64,000 bases of DNA from assembly GCF_030709675.1 (NCBI RefSeq), contig NZ_JAUZQD010000006.1:372001-436000 (forward strand), given 5' to 3'. This document shows, in pieces, positions 39,757 to 47,762 of this stretch. Below the pieces are notes generated by a model. It saw nothing but the letters and a program-made list of their open reading frames with translations, searched no databases and had not been told where the DNA came from. Each line of letters starts with the position of its first letter. Position 1 is the stretch's first letter. The translations under genes were made by a program, and so were the position numbers. This DNA comes from Symbioplanes lichenis (GTDB lineage Bacteria; Actinomycetota; Actinomycetes; Mycobacteriales; Micromonosporaceae).

Positions 39757-40309
39757 CCTCCGCATTGAAATTCCTCATTGTCGAGCCGTCAAGGCTCCGT
39801 TCGCCGGGCGCGTACCGGTGGAGGTTGAGTTTGTCGTGGATGGCGGCCGGCGGCTTGTGGGCGGCGCGATAGGCCAGGTCCTCGAGGTAGATCCACAGGT
39901 TGCTGCCGCGCTTGGCGCGCTCGGCGCGGACGAAGGGTTCGACCGCCGCCCAGATGCGGCCGGCCTGCGGGCCGTTGGAGCCGATGATCAGCTCCTCCTT
40001 GACGATGCCGTGGGCGACGAGCTTGCCGAGGTCGTCGTAGAGACCGCCCACCATGCGGATCTGGGAGCGGGCCTCCAGCGGCAGGTCGGTGTAGGGCTGG
40101 ACGGGCTGGGCGGGCAACTCGTCGAAGACGTACTGCTGGGCGTCGAAGAACTCCTGGGTGCGGAACTGGCTGAACACGTTGAGCACCACGGGCAGGGCGT
40201 AGCCGTCCATCGTGGTGCGCGTCTGCCGGAGCGCGAGCATCCCGGAGAGGACGAGCGACAGGACGGAGATGGCGACGGCGACCAGGGCGATGACTGTCTT
40301 GGCGTCCAT
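39734..40309 (-). CDS. DUF4760-like membrane-anchored protein
   Basis: 191 residues from ATG 40309. One N-terminal membrane helix (TVIALVAVAISVLSLVLSGM), then a cytoplasmic helical domain (NVFSQFRTQEFFDAQQYVF, LYDDLGKLVAHGIVKEELI) of the DUF4760 kind found in many bacteria without known function. The 3' end runs into the operator of the next gene, so its stop region may be under double constraint. Confidence 0.75.
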   Translation of the reverse strand: MDAKTVIALVAVAISVLSLVLSGMLALRQTRTTMDGYALPVVLNVFSQFRTQEFFDAQQYVFDELPAQPVQPYTDLPLEARSQIRMVGGLYDDLGKLVAHGIVKEELIIGSNGPQAGRIWAAVEPFVRAERAKRGSNLWIYLEDLAYRAAHKPPAAIHDKLNLHRYAPGERSLDGSTMRNFNAEERPFGSE

Positions 40310-40383
40310 CCGCCGACAATAGATAGATGACGCTCACTTGACGTAGGGGGCGAAAAGGACAAGCATGGGCCGTCGCCGTCACA

Positions 40384-40397
40384 TGGAAGCGCTCCCA
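40384..40397 (+). promoter_or_regulatory. CebR/CelR-type operator upstream of the DUF6055 gene
   Basis: TGGAAGCGCTCCCA matches the actinobacterial cellobiose-repressor box TGGGAGCGCTCCCA at 13 of 14 positions. It lies 18 bp before the ATG at 40416 and downstream of a plausible promoter (TTGACG at 40338, 17-base spacer, AAGCAT at 40361), the position expected for a LacI-type repressor. Confidence 0.6.
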
Positions 40398-40415
40398 CCC
40401 CCCTTGGAGATCACC

Positions 40416-42128
40416 ATGCGTCATCGCTGGCTCGCGGCTCTGGCCGTGGGCGCCCTCGCTCTCACCGCCCAGCCCGCCCTCGCCGCCGCCGACAAGCCCG
40501 TCTACATCCCCACGTCGTGGCAGAGCACCGGCGAGGTGCCGTGGAGCACGGATCGCAGCAAGCAGTCCGCCAACTTCGTCCTGCTCTGGGGCGAGAAATC
40601 GGGCACCAATCCGGCGAGTGCCCCGGCGCCCTACACCTTTGACCCGGACAACATTCTCGCGCAGCTCGAGTCGCTCTACTCGTACTACATCAACACGATG
40701 AAGTTCACGGCCGAGCCGCAGTACAAGATCGATGTCATCGTCACGCAGACGTGGAATCGCACCGAGCTCAACGCCTGGGCGACCGGCGGCAGCGCGGACG
40801 GCAAGGTCGGCGTCATCAACATCGCCCCGGCCGCGGCGCTGCCCGGATCGTGGGGGCTGGCGCACGAGCTCGGGCACGTCTTCCAGAACTCGACATTCTT
40901 CGGCCGGTCCGGATACGGCTTCACCGACGCGTCCGCCGGCACCTTCTGGGAGGCGAGCGCCGAATACATGGCGATGCAGGTCTATCCCGACGGTGGCGCC
41001 GGGGACCTGACGCGCTTCCTGCGCACGGAGAATCTGGCGTACTCGTCGAGCCGGCATCACTACGGCGCCTGGATGCTCATTCAGTATCTCGTCGACAAGA
41101 ACGGCGGGATCGGCATCTTCAACCGGTTGTGGAACGAGGCCCGCAGCACCGAGCACCCCCTGGAGACGTACCGTCGGATCGCGGGTCTGACCCAGGCCCA
41201 ATTGAACGCCGACCTCGCGGGATACGCGCAACACCAGGTGACGTACGACTACAGCAACGCGAGCCACGTGCGGCCGTTCATCACCACCATGTACGGCGCC
41301 GGCTTCATCAACGCCTACAACGGTGTGCCCGTCGACGCGGTCGGCCGGCACTACGCGATTCCGGACGCGATCGCCCCCTCCGACTACGGCTACAACAAAA
41401 TCAGGCTCGTCCCCTCCAGTGACGGCGCGCTGATCAAAATCCACTTCAAGGGCCACGTCAACGCCGCCGCCGGATCCGGCTGGAGCTACGGTTTCGTCGC
41501 GGTCAAGAACAACATTCCCCGGTACGGGCAGATCGCCACCGCCGCGGACGGTCAACTGTCGTTCCAGCTCCAGCCGGGCGAGAAGGACGTGTGGCTGGTC
41601 GTGCTCGGGGCGCCCGCGACGGTCCACCACTACGGATTCCTCGACGGGTACACGAAGAACTACCGGTATGCGTACGAGTTCGGCATCACGGGCGCCGTCC
41701 CGTCCGGTCACGAGCCCGGCTACACCAAGCCGGCCGCGACCGGGGGCGGCCACTGGCACAGCAACGGCGGCGGCTGGGTCGACAACCGCGCCACCGTGGC
41801 CGCCACCGCGTACGTGGGTCCGCGCGCCGCCGTCTACGGCAGCAGCACCGTGTCGGGCAACGCGCGCATCGAGGGGCTGGCCTGGGTCAACTCCGGCGCC
41901 ACGGTCACCGGCAACGCGATCGTCAAGGACAACGCCCTGGTCCAGGGCGGCGCCAACCTGTCCGGCTCGGTCGTCGTCGGCGGTGACGCGGAGCCGGGGG
42001 CGGTGTGCGGCTCGGGCACGTACCTGCTCTTCGACCCGAGCCGGACCTGCGACGGCCGCGCCGGGGAGACCGACGTGAACCCGTCCTACGCCCGCTTCAC
42101 CGACGCGGAGGTGGCCGTCACCGGCTGA
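40416..42128 (+). CDS. Secreted DUF6055 zincin-like protein with left-handed beta-helix tail
   Basis: 570 residues from ATG 40416, with TTGGAGA upstream. Signal peptide 1-27 (ALTAQPALA). The DUF6055 domain (35-440) contains a zinc-peptidase motif, His-Glu-x-x-His in GLAHELGHVFQ near 150, and a downstream Glu in FWEASAEYMAMQ, the usual third-ligand position. Residues 460-545 form a left-handed beta-helix of hexapeptide repeats (VDNRATVAATAYVGPRAAVY onward), probably a binding or display module. With the CebR-type box upstream, a role on plant cell-wall material is likely; substrate unknown. Confidence 0.8.
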   Translation: MRHRWLAALAVGALALTAQPALAAADKPVYIPTSWQSTGEVPWSTDRSKQSANFVLLWGEKSGTNPASAPAPYTFDPDNILAQLESLYSYYINTMKFTAEPQYKIDVIVTQTWNRTELNAWATGGSADGKVGVINIAPAAALPGSWGLAHELGHVFQNSTFFGRSGYGFTDASAGTFWEASAEYMAMQVYPDGGAGDLTRFLRTENLAYSSSRHHYGAWMLIQYLVDKNGGIGIFNRLWNEARSTEHPLETYRRIAGLTQAQLNADLAGYAQHQVTYDYSNASHVRPFITTMYGAGFINAYNGVPVDAVGRHYAIPDAIAPSDYGYNKIRLVPSSDGALIKIHFKGHVNAAAGSGWSYGFVAVKNNIPRYGQIATAADGQLSFQLQPGEKDVWLVVLGAPATVHHYGFLDGYTKNYRYAYEFGITGAVPSGHEPGYTKPAATGGGHWHSNGGGWVDNRATVAATAYVGPRAAVYGSSTVSGNARIEGLAWVNSGATVTGNAIVKDNALVQGGANLSGSVVVGGDAEPGAVCGSGTYLLFDPSRTCDGRAGETDVNPSYARFTDAEVAVTG

Positions 42129-42139
42129 CTCCGGCGGGG

Positions 42140-42646
42140 TCAGGGCAGCAGACCCACGGCCCGCACGAGGAGCCCGGCGCCGAGGGCCGTGACGACCAGG
42201 GCGCTGATCAGCGGAAGCCGGGCTGCCCAGCGGCCACCGGCCCGGCCGAAGCGGGCGGCGAGGCGCCGGGACCGGAGGAGCAGGACACCGAGGCCCATGA
42301 GGACCGCGGCCAGCCCGAGGCTGAAGGACACGATCAGGCCGAGGCCGACGAGCGCGCGGCCGGCGCCGACGGCCACGATCATGACGCCGAGGGCCTCGGG
42401 GCAGGGCACCAGGCCACCGGAGACGCCCATGGCGACGACGCCCCGGGCCGTGATGCCGCCGGCGGGGAGGGCATGCGTGTGCGGCCGCCCGCCGTGGCTG
42501 TGCGCGTGCGCGTGGTGGTGGTTGTCGTGACTGTGCGCGTGGTGGTGGGCGGCGCCGGCCAGGGCCGGTTCGGGCACCGGGTGCGGCCCGTCCGCGCCGC
42601 GCGGCCACCGGCGCCGGACCAGGTGCAGGCCGATCGCGACGACCAT
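42140..42646 (-). pseudogene. 5'-truncated NicO-family nickel/cobalt transporter
   Basis: 168 residues from ATG 42646. It aligns only with the C-terminal half of NicO proteins: a histidine-rich loop (HHHAHSHDNHHHAHAHSHGG), then GVVAMGVSGGLVPCPEALGV and three membrane helices. The complete relative at 62922 has three more helices and the HGKT motif before this point; these are missing here. Upstream sequence to 42750 shows no frame that restores them. Probably a remnant, although a shortened functional protein cannot be excluded. Confidence 0.65.
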
Positions 42647-42778
42647 GCGGGCCCGGGGTGACGGGGGCGCCGGTGGCCTGCGCCCGGATGCGCACCTTGC
42701 CGTATCCCGCCCGCAGGACCTCGGTGCTCATCGTCGTCCGCATGAGCGTGCGGAAGGCGTCGACGTGACACCCGCCAT

Positions 42779-42801
42779 AAGAGGACTCTTCGATACCTCT
42801 T
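42779..42801 (+). promoter_or_regulatory. NsrR operator-like palindrome
   Basis: A 23-bp element with ends AAGAGG and CCTCTT, 11 bases apart. It matches the enterobacterial NsrR consensus (AAGATG ... CATCTT, also 23 bp) at about 16 positions. It lies 20 bp before the nsrR start codon, suggesting autoregulation and control of hmp. Confidence 0.6.
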
Positions 42802-42820
42802 TTGGGTTACGGTCCACAGT

Positions 42821-43255
42821 GTGCGACTCAATCGCTCCACCGACATCGGGTTGCGGATCCTCATGCTGGGGGCGGCCCGCGACGACCGGCTCACGATCGA
42901 TGAGCTGGCCGATTCGCTCGCCGTCCCGCGCCACCATCTCGCCAAGGTGGTGCAGCGGCTGCAGCACCTGGGACTCCTGGAGACGGTCCGGGGCCGGGGC
43001 GGCGGCGTGCGGCTGTCGGCTGCCGCGCGTACGGCGTCGGTCGGGAAGTTCGTCCGGGAGCTGGAGGGGGCCACCGAGGTCGTCGACTGCGAGGGCGAGA
43101 CCGCCTGCCCGCTCAGCAGCGGCTGCCGGTTGCGGGGAGCGCTGGCCCGGGCGCAGGAGGCGTTCTACGCGACGCTCGATCCGATCACTGTGGACGATCT
43201 GACCGCACCGCCCGTACGCGAGGTCCTGCTGACCATCGGCCGGACCGGAAGATAA
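42821..43255 (+). CDS. nsrR: Rrf2-family NO-sensing repressor NsrR
   Basis: 144 residues from GTG 42821. N-terminal winged helix (RLNRSTDIGLRILMLGAA, LAVPRHHLAKVVQRL). Three cysteines in VDCEGETACPLSSGC form the iron-sulfur cluster motif typical of NsrR. Nitric oxide damages the cluster and releases the repressor. It is followed 11 bp later by the flavohaemoglobin gene, its classic target. Confidence 0.92.
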   Translation: MRLNRSTDIGLRILMLGAARDDRLTIDELADSLAVPRHHLAKVVQRLQHLGLLETVRGRGGGVRLSAAARTASVGKFVRELEGATEVVDCEGETACPLSSGCRLRGALARAQEAFYATLDPITVDDLTAPPVREVLLTIGRTGR

Positions 43256-43266
43256 GGGGGAGGACA

Positions 43267-44445
43267 ATGCTGTCCAGCACCAGCAAGCCCGTCATCGAGG
43301 CCACGCTGCCCGTCGTCGGGGAGCACCTCGGGGACATCGCGAGCGTCTTCTACGACACGATGCTCGGCGAGAACCCGGATCTGCTCGATCTGTTCAGCCG
43401 CAGCGCGCAGGCCACCGGCGAGCAGAAGTCCGCGCTGGCCGGGGCCGTCGCCGCGTACGCCGGGCATCTGATCGGGCAGGGCCCGGACGCCGCCGTCTTC
43501 GACCACATCGCCGAGCGCATCGCGCAGCGGCACTGCGCCCTGGGCATCCGGCCGGAGCAGTACACGATGGTCGGCCGCTATCTGCTCGGCGCCGTCCGCA
43601 CCGTGCTCGGCGACGCCGTGACCCCGCCGGTGGCCGCCGCCTGGGACGAGGTCTACTGGCTGTTCGCGGCCCGGCTGATCGGCCGGGAGGCGCGCCTCTA
43701 CGCGATGGCGGACGTCGACGGCGCCGAGCCGTGGCGCCGCTACACGGTGGTCACCAAGGTCGCCGAGGCCGAGGACGCGGTCTCGCTGGTGCTCTCCCCC
43801 GCCGACGGCCGCCCCGCGCCGATCTTCCTGCCCGGCCAGTACGTGACCGTCGCCGCCACGCTGCCCGGCGGCTCCCGGCAGCTGCGGCAATATTCGCTGT
43901 CCCAGGCGGCGACCGGCGGCACGCTGCGCATCACCGTCCGCCGGGTGCGCGGCCGCAACGGCACCCCCGACGGCGTGGTCTCCGGATGGCTGCACGACGT
44001 GGTCCGGCCGGGCGACGAGCTCACTCTCAGCCAGCCGTACGGTGACCTGACCCTGCGGGGCGGCGCCGAGCCGCTGGTGCTCGTCAGCGCCGGCGTGGGC
44101 ATCACCCCGATGGCCGCGATCCTCGAGCACGTCGCCCGTCACCAGCCCGACCGCCCGGTCGTCGCGGTCCACGCCGACCGCAGCCCCGGGCGCCACCCCC
44201 TGCGCGCCGACATCCTCCACCACGGCGCCCGACTCCGTTCCTTCGACCACCTGACCTGGTACGGGCCCGCCGACGTCGACGCCGTCCCCCTGCCCGGCAA
44301 CGCCCGCGTCTACCTCTGCGGCCCGGTGCCCTTCATGCAACTGATCCGCGCCGCTCTGCACCAGCGCGGCGTGCCCGACGACCGCATCCACTACGAGGTC
44401 TTCGGCTCCGAGCAGTGGCGCCCGGCGGCGCTGGCTCAGGCCTGA
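43267..44445 (+). CDS. hmp: Flavohaemoglobin, nitric oxide dioxygenase
   Basis: 392 residues from ATG 43267, with GGGGGAGG upstream. Residues 1-135 are a globin domain (proximal His in IAQRHCALGIRPEQY). From 150 on is an FAD/NAD(P)H reductase: RQYSLSQAA (FAD), GVGITPMAAILEH and VYLCGPVPFMQLIRAAL (NAD). It converts NO to nitrate using oxygen and NAD(P)H in the cytoplasm. The distal pocket and Tyr-x-x-Gly motif are intact. The C-terminal 10 bp overlap the convergent ferredoxin reductase gene. Confidence 0.95.
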   Translation: MLSSTSKPVIEATLPVVGEHLGDIASVFYDTMLGENPDLLDLFSRSAQATGEQKSALAGAVAAYAGHLIGQGPDAAVFDHIAERIAQRHCALGIRPEQYTMVGRYLLGAVRTVLGDAVTPPVAAAWDEVYWLFAARLIGREARLYAMADVDGAEPWRRYTVVTKVAEAEDAVSLVLSPADGRPAPIFLPGQYVTVAATLPGGSRQLRQYSLSQAATGGTLRITVRRVRGRNGTPDGVVSGWLHDVVRPGDELTLSQPYGDLTLRGGAEPLVLVSAGVGITPMAAILEHVARHQPDRPVVAVHADRSPGRHPLRADILHHGARLRSFDHLTWYGPADVDAVPLPGNARVYLCGPVPFMQLIRAALHQRGVPDDRIHYEVFGSEQWRPAALAQA

Positions 44446-45662
44446 GGGATCAGCTCCTCGAGGGGCACGGCCGGGTCGGCCAGGCGGGCGGGGTCGACCG
44501 GGCGGCCCGCGGTGATCAGGTCCTGGATGCGGTCGGTGACGTCCCAGACGTTGACGTTCATGCCGGCGGCGACACGGCCCTCGGACGTCCAGAAGACGAG
44601 GCACTCGCGCTTGTCGAGGTCGCCCCGGACCACCACGTCATAGGCGACGCCGGGTTCCAGCAGGCCAGCGTACTCCAGGCCGAGGTCGTACTGGTCGGTG
44701 AAGAAGTAGGGCACGCGCGCCCACGGCGTCCCGTTGTCCAGCATGGACCGGGCGGCCGCCGGGCCGGAGTGCAGGGCGTTGGCCCAGTGGTCGACCCGGA
44801 CCCGCCGCCCGTAGAGCGGGTGCTGCACCGCCGCGATGTCGCCCGCCGCGAAGATCGACGGGTCACTCGTGCGGTGGTAGGCGTCGACGAGCACCCCGCC
44901 CTCCACCGCCAGCCCGGCCCGCGCGGCCAGGCTCACGGTCGGGACGGCGCCGATGCCGACCACGACGAGGTCGGTCTCGACGGCGGTCCAGTCGTCGAGG
45001 AGCACGCGGCGGACGTGGTCGTCGCCGAGTAGCTCGCGCACGCGGGTGCCGAAGCGGAAGGTCACCCCGTGCTCGCGGTGCAGCCCGGCGAGCATGCCGC
45101 CGATCCGCTCCCCCAGCACCCGGTGCAGCGGGGCCGGCGCCGGCGTGACCACGGTCACCTCGGCGCCGCGCTCCCGGGCGGCGGCCGCGACTTCGAGCCC
45201 GATCCAGCCGGAGCCGAGCACGGTGACGCGCCGGCCGGCCGTCAGCTCCGCGGCCAGCGCGAGCGAGTCCTCCCACGTGCGCAGGTAACGCACGCCGGCC
45301 AGGTCGCCCCCGGGCCCCGGCCAGCGGCGCGGGCTCGACCCTGTGGCGAGGAGCAGTTTGTCGTACGGAATCCGCTCCGGCCCGGCCACGACAGCGCGCC
45401 CGCCGCGGTCGATCGCCGTCACCGTCACGCCGGTCCGCAGCTCGACGTCGTGGCCGGCGTACCAGTCGGCGTCGTGCACGAACGGGCTCCCGGCCGCGCC
45501 CAGCAGCAGCCCCTTGGACAGCGGCGGCCGCTCGTAGGGGCGCCGCTGCTCCGCCCCGGCCAGCACGATCCGGCCGCCGAACCCCTCGGCGCGCAGGGTC
45601 TCGGCGGCCTTCGCCCCGGCGAGTCCCGCCCCGGCGATCACGAACGTCTCGGATGAAGCCAT
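44436..45662 (-). CDS. FAD-dependent ferredoxin/rubredoxin-type reductase
   Basis: 408 residues from ATG 45662. FAD motif FVIAGAGLAGAKAAETLRAE, then RRPYERPPLSKGLLLG; NAD motif VLGSGWIGLEVAAAARERG near residue 150; second FAD motif SIFAAGDIAAV. C-terminal reductase-like domain to 408. It belongs to the class that reduces ferredoxins for oxygenases and P450s. No partner gene is adjacent. The first 60 codons and the upstream 80 bp are duplicated, in decayed form, at 46895-47105. Confidence 0.9.
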   Translation of the reverse strand: MASSETFVIAGAGLAGAKAAETLRAEGFGGRIVLAGAEQRRPYERPPLSKGLLLGAAGSPFVHDADWYAGHDVELRTGVTVTAIDRGGRAVVAGPERIPYDKLLLATGSSPRRWPGPGGDLAGVRYLRTWEDSLALAAELTAGRRVTVLGSGWIGLEVAAAARERGAEVTVVTPAPAPLHRVLGERIGGMLAGLHREHGVTFRFGTRVRELLGDDHVRRVLLDDWTAVETDLVVVGIGAVPTVSLAARAGLAVEGGVLVDAYHRTSDPSIFAAGDIAAVQHPLYGRRVRVDHWANALHSGPAAARSMLDNGTPWARVPYFFTDQYDLGLEYAGLLEPGVAYDVVVRGDLDKRECLVFWTSEGRVAAGMNVNVWDVTDRIQDLITAGRPVDPARLADPAVPLEELIPQA

Positions 45663-45774
45663 GCCGTGCCGCCTTCGGGGATTGCCTGCTCAAGTGCCTG
45701 GCAGTGTAGTGCGCCCGGCCCGATCCCGGCGTGCCACAAATCACCCCGATACGCTCGATCGTCGTGACGCTCAC

Positions 45775-45930
45775 CATTGAAGGAGATGGCCCGCCGGTCG
45801 GGTCTCGCCGGTCGAAGACCAGCCCGGGGTCCCGCACGTCCACCCGCACCCGGTACTCCTCGTCGAGCAACCGCCGCACCGAATGCCGCCCCACGTGCCG
45901 GCAGCTCCGGTCATCAGGACCGACGTCAAC
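45775..45930 (-). pseudogene. Fragment of an NAD-dependent epimerase (SDR) N-terminus
   Basis: On the minus strand, TSVLMTGAAGTWGG reads as a Rossmann start. After a frameshift it continues in another frame as RHSVRRLLDEEYRVRVDVRD, the expected next helix and strand of an extended SDR. The rest of the gene is absent. It lies directly downstream of the lipoprotein pseudogene, in a block of debris. Confidence 0.6.
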
Positions 45931-45959
45931 CCCGCCCTGCTCTTCCCCACGCTGCTCTG

Positions 45960-46244
45960 ACTCGGGGCCGGTACTGCTCGGCGATCTCGTCGATCGAGTC
46001 GCCGGTGTTCGCAATGGTGACGAGCAACCCGCCCCGCCGATCTGCTCCTCGAGCCAGTCGGTCCCGGCTGTGCAGCTCCGGTCATGGCGTAGCCCTTGCC
46101 GTCCATGCAGTCCGGGTCACCCCCGTTGACGTTGAACACGTTCACCGACGAAGCGACCGGCAACGTGTACGTGCTCCCGTCCCCGGCGAACGACTGCCCA
46201 CCGTCGGTGAACTTCGTGGGACGACGCCGTTGTCCCGACGGCAC
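45960..46244 (-). pseudogene. Decayed copy of the lipoprotein at 36950
   Basis: The frame FTDGGQSFAGDGSTYTLPV ... NVFNVNGGDPDCMDGKG closely matches the C-terminal domain of the 36950 lipoprotein. After a frameshift near 46060 it resumes as DWLEEQIGG and then IANTGDSIDEIAEQYRP. The signal peptide and linker are missing, and the stop codon has become CGA. Clearly a pseudogene. Confidence 0.8.
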
Positions 46245-46254
46245 GAGTGCGGGA

Positions 46255-46776
46255 TCACTTCACCACCACGGCCGGACTGATCTGCGCGGTGTCGTACCGG
46301 CTGTAGGTGCCGGACGGGGTCAGCTGGGAACACGCGACCCCGAGCGAGTAACGCTCCCCTCGTACAGCGGTCAAGGTCGTGCGGCCGTACCTGTTGCCTT
46401 GCTCATCCCCCATGTAGCCCGTGATCGCCGTGATGCTGACCTTGCGCTTGACGTCTCGCACCATCAGGATGCCGTAACAGATGTCGTTCGCCCGGGCCAT
46501 GCTCACACCGCGCACGTTGACTGCGACGCTGAACTTCGTGCCCGCTCTGACCGCCGGGTTCCACCTGTCGACGCCGGGATCACCTGTCGAGATGATGCCG
46601 GACAGCCCCGCGCTCGCCGAAACCACCGTGAAATGTCCCCGGCTGCTCTCGTAGTCGTGTTCGACATATCCGGCCGAAGTGGTCTTGTTGACCGCGGCCG
46701 CCGCGGGAGCGGCAAGCGAGAGCGCGAGCAGGACCGAGCCGGCCAGAGTCGTCCAGCGTCGTGATGTGCGGGTCAT
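46255..46776 (-). CDS. Putative secreted protein, function unknown
   Basis: 173 residues from ATG 46776. Signal peptide 1-28 (LALSLAAPAAAA). The mature part of about 145 residues is rich in Thr, Val and Gly, probably all-beta, with two cysteines (NDICYGIL, GVACSQL). I do not recognise the family. It lies between two blocks of duplicated or decayed sequence but its own frame looks intact, with normal codon bias. Confidence 0.6.
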   Translation of the reverse strand: MTRTSRRWTTLAGSVLLALSLAAPAAAAVNKTTSAGYVEHDYESSRGHFTVVSASAGLSGIISTGDPGVDRWNPAVRAGTKFSVAVNVRGVSMARANDICYGILMVRDVKRKVSITAITGYMGDEQGNRYGRTTLTAVRGERYSLGVACSQLTPSGTYSRYDTAQISPAVVVK

Positions 46777-46811
46777 GTGCGCCTCCGGACGGCCTGATGC
46801 CAAGGACATGC

Positions 46812-47015
46812 CTATGGTCGGCAGCCGGCGGTGCCTTCTTGAGGATCCAGGGCTCCTAGCAGGTTGGCGCCCCACGCCGGCTCAGGCGGCCACCCGGCTT
46901 CCTGAACGAACGGGCACTCCTCCGCGCCGAGCAGCAGCCCGTTGGACAGCGGCGGCCGCTCGTAGGGACGCCGCTGCTCCACCCCGGCGATCACGAACGT
47001 CCCGGATGACGCCAT
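46812..47015 (-). pseudogene. Truncated, internally deleted copy of the 44436 ferredoxin reductase
   Basis: It starts MASSGTFVIAG like the intact gene (MASSETFVIAG), then jumps to VEQRRPYERPPLSNGLLLGA. About 24 codons carrying the FAD glycine motif are lost, apparently between two CCCCGGC repeats, keeping frame. It diverges after residue 40 and stops soon after. About 80 bp of the upstream flank (47016-47095) is also copied from the intact gene's leader, so this is a duplication of a promoter-plus-start segment. Non-functional. Confidence 0.8.
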
Positions 47016-47102
47016 GCCGCGCCGCCTTCGGGGGATCTTCTGGTCAAGTGCCCGGCAGTGTGGTGCGCCCGGCCCGATCCCGGCGTGCCACGAATCACGC
47101 GG

Positions 47103-47762
47103 CTACGCGCGAGAGGGCAAGCGTGACATGAGTGACAAAAGCTGCAGACCGACCGCGACGGCAAAGCACAGGTCCGCCGCGAGCTCGAAGCACTCCTCCA
47201 GCGACTGCTGCACGCGCTCCTGGGCGAGCGTCCACGTCGCCGGGTCGATCGAGTCGGTGCCGACCGCGACGAGAGCGCAGGCGATGCCGGTGAGCAAGGC
47301 GATGCGCGCGCCCCGGTCGTCCCGGAAGCAGCGGGCCACGCGGGGCAGCACGAGCAGACCGGCCACCGCATAGGCGAGCATCAGGAAGTCACCCGGCGCC
47401 ACCCACGGCAGGAAGGGCACGGTGACATCCGCGGGCGCCAGCAGCTGATCGCGAACGCGTTCGTGCACGGCGAACCGCTCGTCGACAGCCAGCGCGGCGA
47501 AGCCGGCCCCCAGCAGCAGCCAGCCCCGGCCCATTCCGGTACGGGCGGCCGCCGCCAGCGCGCACCCGGCCGCGACCAGTACCAAGACGACGCTTTGCAG
47601 CCAGGTCATCGCCGTCTGCTCGGGCGCGATCTCCAGCCACCAGCGGGGCCAGCGCGCCGCCCCGAGCACCAGCGGCGTGGCCACCGCGACGCCGCCCGCG
47701 CCCGCGACGAGCACCCGCCGAGCCGCAGTGCCGGGCGTGACGGCCGCTTCGACGGCGCTCAC
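47103..47762 (-). CDS. Integral membrane protein of unknown function
   Basis: 219 residues from GTG 47762, whose first bases overlap the TGA of the upstream dehydrogenase gene by 4 bp. Five to six hydrophobic segments (VLVAGAGGVAVATPLVLGA, VVLVLVAAGCALAAAA, FLMLAYAVAGLLVLP) and an acidic helix (QERVQQSLEECFELAADLC). No recognised family. Translational coupling suggests a shared function with the dehydrogenase. Confidence 0.72.
   Translation of the reverse strand: MSAVEAAVTPGTAARRVLVAGAGGVAVATPLVLGAARWPRWWLEIAPEQTAMTWLQSVVLVLVAAGCALAAAARTGMGRGWLLLGAGFAALAVDERFAVHERVRDQLLAPADVTVPFLPWVAPGDFLMLAYAVAGLLVLPRVARCFRDDRGARIALLTGIACALVAVGTDSIDPATWTLAQERVQQSLEECFELAADLCFAVAVGLQLLSLMSRLPSRA

Noticed and set aside
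39789..42743. Long minus-strand frame opposite the DUF6055 gene
   Set aside because: No domain signal; the plus strand has a signal peptide, zinc motif and operator.
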